Origin: Actinomycetes bacterium | GTDB taxonomy: Bacteria > Actinomycetota > Actinomycetes > Propionibacteriales > Propionibacteriaceae | Length of the DNA stretch: 31,215 nt | Direction of reading: 5' to 3' | Assembly: GCA_023419175.1 (NCBI GenBank) | Contig: JAEZYG010000041.1 | Span: 1 to 31,215, forward strand | Shown: piece by piece, positions 25,611 to 31,215 of the stretch | Numbering within the stretch: the first letter of the stretch is position 1 | How the letters are laid out: every line of letters starts with the position of its first letter | Position numbers and translations under genes: made by a program | The notes under the pieces: generated by a model | Told to the model about the DNA's origin: nothing | The model's input: the letters and a program-made list of their open reading frames with translations, nothing else | The model's database searches: none

Positions 25611-27482
25611 CTAATCCCAGGACTTTAAACCTTGAGCTTCTAAACGTTGTCTTTGTTGCTCCATCAAGACGAAAGCTTCAAACATCTTGCGATGCTCCTC
25701 TGGATGAGTGGCTGGATTGATCCGTTGCAGACGTGATTTCATCTCCGTAAGGTCGCGCAAGGTCGTCAGCAATTGAAGTTTTGCGCTGTGGGCATCGGCA
25801 TAGGCGATATCGGGTTCTTTGACGAAAGGCTCAACCAAGAGAGCTATTAATAATTGGCGCACCGTCTCGCTCTCACATGCACCATGCAGCTGTTGGCTCC
25901 ATTCACGAGAGGCGACATCGGCGTCCAATTTGATCACTGTTTCAAAAAGTTTCCGATAGGTCGGATGGGTAAAATCAACAGCTGCCAACCCATTCCATGC
26001 ACGGTCGAAAAGAGTTGGGCATTGGACGATCAGTTTCAACGTCCCTCGCTCGACAGCCAAATTGCGGTCGTGGGGATCAGGCCAGGGAAGATCCAAACCG
26101 TCTAAAGCGTCTTCAAAGCCTTTATCATTTTCATGGACAGGTGTTTTATATCGATCATCTGGACGTCTGCGTAGACTAGCTGCAACGATCTGACGTGTCT
26201 CTTCGATGTCCATTCCCACTTGACGGGATAGATCGTGGATATAAGCCCTTGCCAAGGAGCGATCTCTCACGCTTTCTAAAAGAGGAGCTGCCTGGCGGAC
26301 AGCTTTCAGACGCCCATCAGCTCGATTGAGATCGTAGCGGTTGACGATATTGCCCATCACGAAGCTATAGAGAGGAATGCGCTGGGCGATAAGGTCTCGT
26401 AAAGCTCTATCTCCTCCAGCCAGGCGGATATCGCATGGATCACGGCCTTCACGATCAACCGCAACATAGGTTTGGCTGACAAAATTGCTATCGAGATCGT
26501 AGACCTTCATCGCAGCTTTTTGACCGGCTTCATCTCCGTCAAAAGTGAAGATCACCTCACCGTGGAAAGCGTCATGGCTTCCCATCAAACGATGGACGAT
26601 CCGGGCATGATCTTCTCCAAAGGCGGTGCCACATGAGGCCACAGCTGTGGGGATACCAGCTAGATGGCACGCCATGACATCGGTATATCCCTCTACTACA
26701 ACGACCTGATTGGTTTTGCCGATCGCTTGTCGAGCATGATCCAAACCGTAGAGAACATGGGATTTTTTATAGACCGGAGTTTCGGGTGTATTGAGATATT
26801 TCGCTGGCAACCTATCGTCGTCATAGACTCGTCGAGCTCCAAAACCCAATACCGAGCGGGTGGTATCCCTGATCGGCCAGATCACACGTCCTTGGAAATA
26901 ATCCCATCCATTTTGACGTATAAGACCAGCCGCAACCAATACATCGTAGGAAAATCCCCGTCCGCGTAGATGCTGGCCCAAAGACTTGCCGTCTTTGGGA
27001 GCATAGCCCATCAAAAAATCTTCGGCGGCTTGTCGGTCGAATCCGCGTCCATCGACGAATTGACGGAAAATGAGTGCTTCTGGTGTGGTGATCTGTTCGG
27101 CATAGAACTGTGCTGCAGCTTGATTCGCCGCTAGGATTTGTTGGCGCAATCCAGAGGGGATAGCGGTGGTGTCATCTTGTTCGATATGGAGTTCGACACC
27201 GACTTTATCGGCAAGATTCTGTACAGCCTCGACGAAGGTGAGATTTTCTATCTTCTCCAAGAAGCGGATGGCATCTCCGCCCTCTCCACATCCGAAGCAG
27301 TAATACAATCCCCGTGACGGTGTGACTTGAAAGCTGGGAGTTTTCTCATCATGAAAGGGGCATAGTCCCTTATAAGAGCCAGAACCGGCATGTTTCAGCT
27401 GGACGTATTCCGCTACGATCTCATCGATACGCACTCGCTGACGTACCTGTTCAATATCGCGTTCGCTGATTCGTCCGGCCAC
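25611..27482 (-). CDS. dnaG: DNA primase DnaG
   Basis: 623 residues, the usual length. GTG start. The N-terminal CHC2 zinc finger has Cys41, His44, Cys62 and Cys65 (CPFHDEKTPSF, YYCFGCG). The catalytic core shows the TOPRIM glutamate in VVVEGYTDVMA and the metal aspartates in FTFDGDEAGQ. The C-terminal helicase-interacting region runs to QRLEAQGLKSWD. It makes RNA primers for replication with DnaB. dgt lies 23 bases upstream on the same strand, so the two are co-transcribed. Confidence 0.97.
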   Translation of the reverse strand: MAGRISERDIEQVRQRVRIDEIVAEYVQLKHAGSGSYKGLCPFHDEKTPSFQVTPSRGLYYCFGCGEGGDAIRFLEKIENLTFVEAVQNLADKVGVELHIEQDDTTAIPSGLRQQILAANQAAAQFYAEQITTPEALIFRQFVDGRGFDRQAAEDFLMGYAPKDGKSLGQHLRGRGFSYDVLVAAGLIRQNGWDYFQGRVIWPIRDTTRSVLGFGARRVYDDDRLPAKYLNTPETPVYKKSHVLYGLDHARQAIGKTNQVVVVEGYTDVMACHLAGIPTAVASCGTAFGEDHARIVHRLMGSHDAFHGEVIFTFDGDEAGQKAAMKVYDLDSNFVSQTYVAVDREGRDPCDIRLAGGDRALRDLIAQRIPLYSFVMGNIVNRYDLNRADGRLKAVRQAAPLLESVRDRSLARAYIHDLSRQVGMDIEETRQIVAASLRRRPDDRYKTPVHENDKGFEDALDGLDLPWPDPHDRNLAVERGTLKLIVQCPTLFDRAWNGLAAVDFTHPTYRKLFETVIKLDADVASREWSQQLHGACESETVRQLLIALLVEPFVKEPDIAYADAHSAKLQLLTTLRDLTEMKSRLQRINPATHPEEHRKMFEAFVLMEQQRQRLEAQGLKSWD

Positions 27483-27505
27483 GATTCCATTCTAAGCGAT
27501 CTTCC

Positions 27506-28627
27506 TTAAGCCCCTCGTCCAATTCCTTTGGGTAAGCGTTCGCTATCCCATCCCAAGAGAGCGCTTGCCTGTTCGAAGGCGAAACGGTCTGTCATGCCAG
27601 CGACATAGGTGATCGCTGACATGAGACGATCCTCCTCGTCTCGGTAGTTTTCGGGCAAGAAAGATGGATTCTCTCGATAGAAACTGACCAGATCACGCAG
27701 CACCGAGATCACAGCGACAGATTGGGCTAAGGATTCCTCACGGGTATAGATGTGCTCATAGTTGAAATGTCTTAGAGCGGCCAAAGCCTCGTAGGTGGAT
27801 TGATCCATCGAGACCTTCCCTGTCTCCTTCACAGCGTTGACTACCGCATAGATTAAGCGGGATAGCTGGGCGCTGCGATCTACTCCTAGACGATCGACGA
27901 CGATGGAGGGAAGATCGTCAGGCTTGACGATACCGGCATGGATAGCGTCTTCAAGATCGTGAGCGCAATAGGCGATTCTATCCGCCCAGGAGACGATTTC
28001 CCCTTCAATGGTGGATGGAGCCGGTCGTGACCATGAGTGGTTGCGGATTCCGTCTAGGGTTTCTTCGCATAGGTTCAAAGAACTCAATGCCACGTCCGCT
28101 CCCCACGGTCCATGGTCGAATCCGTCTGGACAAAAGATATCGAAAGCCTCCTCACTAGCATGTCCTCCAGGACCATGTCCACAGTCGTGACCTAAGGCGA
28201 TTGCATCGGTCAAGGAGACATTGGCGCCCACTGCCTTGGCAATCGAGGTCGCCACTTGAGCGACTTCAATTGCATGGGTGAGACGAGTGCGTTGATGATC
28301 GGTGGGATAGACCACCACTTGTGTTTTTCCTGCAAGACGACGGAAAGCAGTTGAGTGGACGATTCGATCGCGGTCTCGTTCAAAACAGGTTCGCAAAGGA
28401 TCGGGCTGTTCTTCTCGTTCACGCTTTCCTGCTCCAAAAGCGCGCGTTGCACCGCTACAGAGGGACTCTTCTTCCGCTTTTTCCTTATCGCGCCGAGTGC
28501 GGATAGATTTCAAGTCGATTGACGTGAAGCTATTGGCATGAGCGCAGATGAAACCTTCGTTTTCATGACCAGGCGATGTCGATACCCACTGAGAAGCGCG
28601 TAGTCCAGGAGTTAACGGTTCCGTCAT
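27506..28627 (-). CDS. dgt: deoxyguanosinetriphosphate triphosphohydrolase-like protein
   Basis: 373 residues. HD-domain hydrolase: DRIVHSTAFRRLAGKTQV, RTRLTHAIEVAQVA (first metal His) and IALGHDCGHGPGGHASEE (HD motif). Later EIVSWADRIAYCAHDLEDA completes the metal site. It splits dNTPs to nucleoside plus triphosphate. Length and motifs place it in the actinobacterial group that lies between dus and dnaG, as here. The ATG follows TGGAG. Confidence 0.94.
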   Translation of the reverse strand: MTEPLTPGLRASQWVSTSPGHENEGFICAHANSFTSIDLKSIRTRRDKEKAEEESLCSGATRAFGAGKREREEQPDPLRTCFERDRDRIVHSTAFRRLAGKTQVVVYPTDHQRTRLTHAIEVAQVATSIAKAVGANVSLTDAIALGHDCGHGPGGHASEEAFDIFCPDGFDHGPWGADVALSSLNLCEETLDGIRNHSWSRPAPSTIEGEIVSWADRIAYCAHDLEDAIHAGIVKPDDLPSIVVDRLGVDRSAQLSRLIYAVVNAVKETGKVSMDQSTYEALAALRHFNYEHIYTREESLAQSVAVISVLRDLVSFYRENPSFLPENYRDEEDRLMSAITYVAGMTDRFAFEQASALLGWDSERLPKGIGRGA

Positions 28628-28686
28628 GTCTCCAGAGTGCCATATCGCCGCTTATTTATCTGCGGGTCTAGGCGAATGTGGATAAC

Positions 28687-29865
28687 TTAGCCACCCGAAA
28701 TATCCATCTCAGCCTCAGCAAGATCCAGATCGATTCCGCATCGATCATCAAGCCATCCGTGAGGCATAGCTACTTTTGATCGTGGCGAGCCTTGACGTCC
28801 GCGAGGTTTACCCAAGACCGATGCGGGGAAAGGTTCATTGGGGTCAAGCTGATCGAGTAAACGATCGAGCTGTTCAAGGCTAGTGATCATCGCCAATGCC
28901 GCTCTCATCGTTCCTCCGATCGGGAAACCTTTGAGATACCATCCGGTATGTTTACGCAGATCTTTCATTGCGTGAACCTCACCGAAATCATCTGCTAAAA
29001 GACGTGCATGACGTTTCATCAGCGCACAGATCTCTCCCAAAGTTGGAAGGGTGGTGATTTCATGCCCGCTGAAAGCTGCCGCTAAATCCCTAAAAAGCCA
29101 CGGACGTCCTAAACAGCCACGCCCGATCTCGACTCCGGCGCATCCAGTCTGGGCGACCATATCGAGAGCGTCAGAAGCTTCCCAGATATCACCGTTGCCC
29201 AAGACGGGGATATCGACTGCCTCTACCAGATCTGTAATTTTCTCCCAATGGGCTGAACCCGAATAGGACTCTGCCACCGTTCTCGCATGGAGACAGATTG
29301 CAGCGATACCGTTATCTTCAGCAAGACGTCCCATATCGAGAAAGGTCGTATGCCGCTCATCAATCCCGATCCTAGTTTTTAACGTCACAGGAACCCCATA
29401 GCGATCTGCCGCTTTCACAGCACGACGAAGGATCTCACTGACCAATTCCAACTTCCAAGGAAGGACGCCTCCTCCTCCCCGGCGTGTGACTTTCGGGACG
29501 GGACATCCAAAGTTGAGATCGACATGATCGACATCAAAATGGGCGCACAAAATATCGATTGCCACCTCTACAGAGGCGGGATCCACCCCGTAGGTCTGCA
29601 CGCTACGAATGGTCTCTTCTGGCGGAAAGGTGAGCATATCGGCGGTTTTCGGATCCCCCATCACCAATCCGCGAGCGGTAATCATCTCACAGATATACAT
29701 TCCCGCTCCTTGTTCTCGACAAAGAGCTCGAAAAGCGGCATTGGTCACCCCCGCCATCGGCGCCAAGATGACAGGTGTATCGACTGTCACAGCTTTGGGA
29801 TGTGAGGGTGAGGATAAGACGAGTGGTCCAGGCAGATTCCTACGCTCATTCACGCCGACAAGCAT
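28687..29865 (-). CDS. dus: tRNA-dihydrouridine synthase (DusB type)
   Basis: 392 residues. FMN-binding barrel with VILAPMAGVTNAAFR at the N-terminus, DHVDLNFGCPVPKVTRRGGG (catalytic Cys), TLKTRIGID, LHART, VLGNGDI and VEIGRGCLGRPWLF. It reduces uridine to dihydrouridine in tRNA D-loops using NADPH. The start at ATG 29865 is seven bases from a -10-like palindrome, so the mRNA would have almost no leader. GTG 29853 is an alternative. It heads the dus-dgt-dnaG run. Confidence 0.95.
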   Translation of the reverse strand: MLVGVNERRNLPGPLVLSSPSHPKAVTVDTPVILAPMAGVTNAAFRALCREQGAGMYICEMITARGLVMGDPKTADMLTFPPEETIRSVQTYGVDPASVEVAIDILCAHFDVDHVDLNFGCPVPKVTRRGGGGVLPWKLELVSEILRRAVKAADRYGVPVTLKTRIGIDERHTTFLDMGRLAEDNGIAAICLHARTVAESYSGSAHWEKITDLVEAVDIPVLGNGDIWEASDALDMVAQTGCAGVEIGRGCLGRPWLFRDLAAAFSGHEITTLPTLGEICALMKRHARLLADDFGEVHAMKDLRKHTGWYLKGFPIGGTMRAALAMITSLEQLDRLLDQLDPNEPFPASVLGKPRGRQGSPRSKVAMPHGWLDDRCGIDLDLAEAEMDISGG

Positions 29866-29870
29866 AGTGC

Positions 29871-29880
29871 GCTTATAAGC
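29871..29880. promoter_or_regulatory. palindromic -10 element between dus and cblS-like gene
   Basis: GCTTATAAGC reads the same on both strands, with TTATAA at its centre. The only gap between the divergent starts is 22 bp (29866-29887), so both promoters must lie here or inside the opposite gene. Confidence 0.45.
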
Positions 29881-29887
29881 TGGAGAT

Positions 29888-30625
29888 ATGTCTCAACGCT
29901 TCCGCGACCTGCTCATTATCCGCCCTCAAGGACGTTTAGTCATCGCCTGCGATTCCATCGGAGGAATCGGTTCTAAATCTGGCGATACGGTATATGCCGA
30001 CCCGATCACCGTAGCGACCTTTGCCTTACGCGTTCCACTCATCGAATTACTCTGTGCTAAAGCCGACCCGATCGCTGTATGCAATTGTCTTGCAGTTGAA
30101 TACGATCCACTCGGACGCCAAATCATAGATCAGGTCATCAGCGTTGCGGCTCAAGCTGGAATTCCTGCCGATCAGGTGACGGGCAGTACAGAAGACAATG
30201 TGACCACTATCTCGACAGGACTTGGGATTAGCGCAATAGGATCTCTTGCAGACGATCAACCTCTCCCCCGTGCCCACAGCGGAGATATCGTGATTTGCAT
30301 CGGTCGCCCTATCAGCGCCCCTGATGATGAGGTCTATATTTCCCATCCATCAATGGTGGAGATCGGTGAGGTCAAAGTCCTTGTCGATTCAGGTATCGTC
30401 CATGATGCTTTACCGATTGGATCGCACGGCATTGCCTATGAGATTGAGCAGATGGCATCGAGCGCTGGACTTAGCTATAGTCTGCGCCACAGCGATCTTG
30501 ACTATCATCATTCCGCCGGTCCATCCTCGGCGATTTTAATCGCCTGCTCGCCGAGAGATGAAACGACACTTCACTCCTTAGTTCATCCCGATCGTCCATG
30601 GACAATCGTGGCAGATATCCACTGA
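29888..30625 (+). CDS. CblS-like alpha-ribazole kinase (AIR-synthase-related)
   Basis: 245 residues. The start of the fold matches AIR-synthase/PurM-related proteins: LVIACDSIGGIGSKSGD, then a nucleotide-binding stretch with VCNCLAVEYDPLGRQII and GSTEDNVTTISTGLGISAIG. CblS phosphorylates alpha-ribazole so that it can be used as the lower ligand of cobalamin, working with the transporter CblT in Firmicutes. The CblS call rests on motif resemblance and on the ECF transporter gene next door. Other AIR-synthase-related proteins could look alike. ATG follows GGAG closely. It converges with the EcfT gene, seven bases away. Confidence 0.7.
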   Translation: MSQRFRDLLIIRPQGRLVIACDSIGGIGSKSGDTVYADPITVATFALRVPLIELLCAKADPIAVCNCLAVEYDPLGRQIIDQVISVAAQAGIPADQVTGSTEDNVTTISTGLGISAIGSLADDQPLPRAHSGDIVICIGRPISAPDDEVYISHPSMVEIGEVKVLVDSGIVHDALPIGSHGIAYEIEQMASSAGLSYSLRHSDLDYHHSAGPSSAILIACSPRDETTLHSLVHPDRPWTIVADIH

Positions 30626-30632
30626 TATCTAC

Positions 30633-31215
30633 TCACAGATGACCATAGCCTTTAACACCTCCGAAATAGAGGAAAATCCCTAGATATATCATTGCCATCG
30701 CGATGAGGAAATAATCTTTTCTCCCCATCTGTAGAGGGTGGAGTGAGGTCATGCCCTTGCTTCCATATCCTCGAGTGAGGAGAGCTAGGGTCACATCATG
30801 ACTGCTTCTTAGCGAGGTAACCATGAGCGGGATCATGATCGGAATCGCCTGGCGTAAAGAGGACAACACTCCACGCGGACGGCTGTCGATCCCCCTCAAA
30901 GCCTGAGCGTGAACGATCTGCCGATATCGTGTCGAGAGGGTGGGAACCATCGTGAAAGCGACCAGTGCTGTGATGGTGATCGGTGTGGGAATTTTCCAGG
31001 CGATCCCCCATTCCACCACGTCATAGCTGCGAACATGCTGGCAGGCAAACCAGGTGATGAAAACCATGGCCATCAGACGAATGAGATAGATGGCAGCGAT
31101 CTGAATTCCTTGGAGGCTCACCGATAGAAATCCGATATGGACATAGGTCATCTGCATCTCCCCTACCATCCACCGGGGAGGCCATAGCGATGTCCAGATC
31201 ACGATGAGAATACCT
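30633..31215 (-). CDS. ecfT: ECF transporter T component (CbiQ family), N-terminus outside window
   Basis: About 194 residues are visible and the frame is still open at the window's right edge, so roughly the first 60 residues are missing. At least four hydrophobic segments (IYLIRLMAMVFITWFACQH, ITITALVAFTMVPTL, IPIMIPLMVTSLRSS, FLIAMAMIYLGIFLYFGG). The coupling region carries the two Ala-Arg-Gly-like signatures, ALRGIDSR and LLTRGYGSKG, which contact the ATPases. EcfT couples ATP hydrolysis to a vitamin-binding S protein. Substrate unknown here; the CblS-like neighbour suggests a cobamide precursor. Confidence 0.85.
   Translation of the reverse strand, partial: GILIVIWTSLWPPRWMVGEMQMTYVHIGFLSVSLQGIQIAAIYLIRLMAMVFITWFACQHVRSYDVVEWGIAWKIPTPITITALVAFTMVPTLSTRYRQIVHAQALRGIDSRPRGVLSSLRQAIPIMIPLMVTSLRSSHDVTLALLTRGYGSKGMTSLHPLQMGRKDYFLIAMAMIYLGIFLYFGGVKGYGHL

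Overview
The window looks like the chromosome of an actinomycete (Actinomycetota) of only moderate G+C. The evidence is the minus-strand dus, dgt and dnaG run, the MoxR/DUF58/VWA cluster, LPXTG-type wall anchoring, GTG starts and several near-leaderless genes. I cannot fix the family from sequence alone. I see no CRISPR array, rRNA or intact insertion sequence.

Layout: (1) 1-8080 is a divergent pair of surface-protein genes. To the left runs a giant adhesin of Ig-like repeats whose 3' end lies outside the window. To the right is an LPXTG-anchored lipase-like protein. The adhesin reading frame is broken at a run of eight G inside its signal peptide, which looks like a phase-variable switch read in the OFF state. 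(2) 8181-10192 is dhaK-dhaL-dhaM, the PTS-dependent dihydroxyacetone kinase; dhaK is frameshifted by one extra CT unit in a short dinucleotide repeat. (3) 10377-15102 is a moxR - DUF58 - VWA - VWA - yggS operon. Divergent from it are a one-pass membrane protein and a Cof-type HAD phosphatase (15214-16940). (4) 17015-19940 holds a small HTH protein, tRNA-Asn, a sigma-70-family factor, a conserved hypothetical gene and a CAT-anticodon tRNA. (5) 20126-24117 is a 3.9-kb phage-derived element in a tRNA-Lys gene, bounded by a perfect 78-bp direct repeat. It carries a repressor, two HTH proteins, a small membrane protein, a replication-type wHTH protein, HNH and a terminase truncated exactly at the attachment site. 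It has no integrase, portal, capsid or tail gene. (6) 24397-31215 is housekeeping: a membrane protein, dnaG, dgt, dus, a CblS-like alpha-ribazole kinase and a partial ECF transporter T component.

How they work together: the two surface proteins share an upstream region and a calcium-repeat motif, so they may act on the same surface or host target. The Dha subunits take phosphate from PTS HPr through DhaM to DhaL and DhaK. MoxR with DUF58 and two VWA proteins forms a membrane chaperone module. CblS plus EcfT suggests salvage of the lower ligand of cobamides.

The best leads for something new are the G8 switch of the adhesin, the CT-repeat frameshift in dhaK, and the stripped phage element whose attachment core lies inside the 3' end of its repressor gene.
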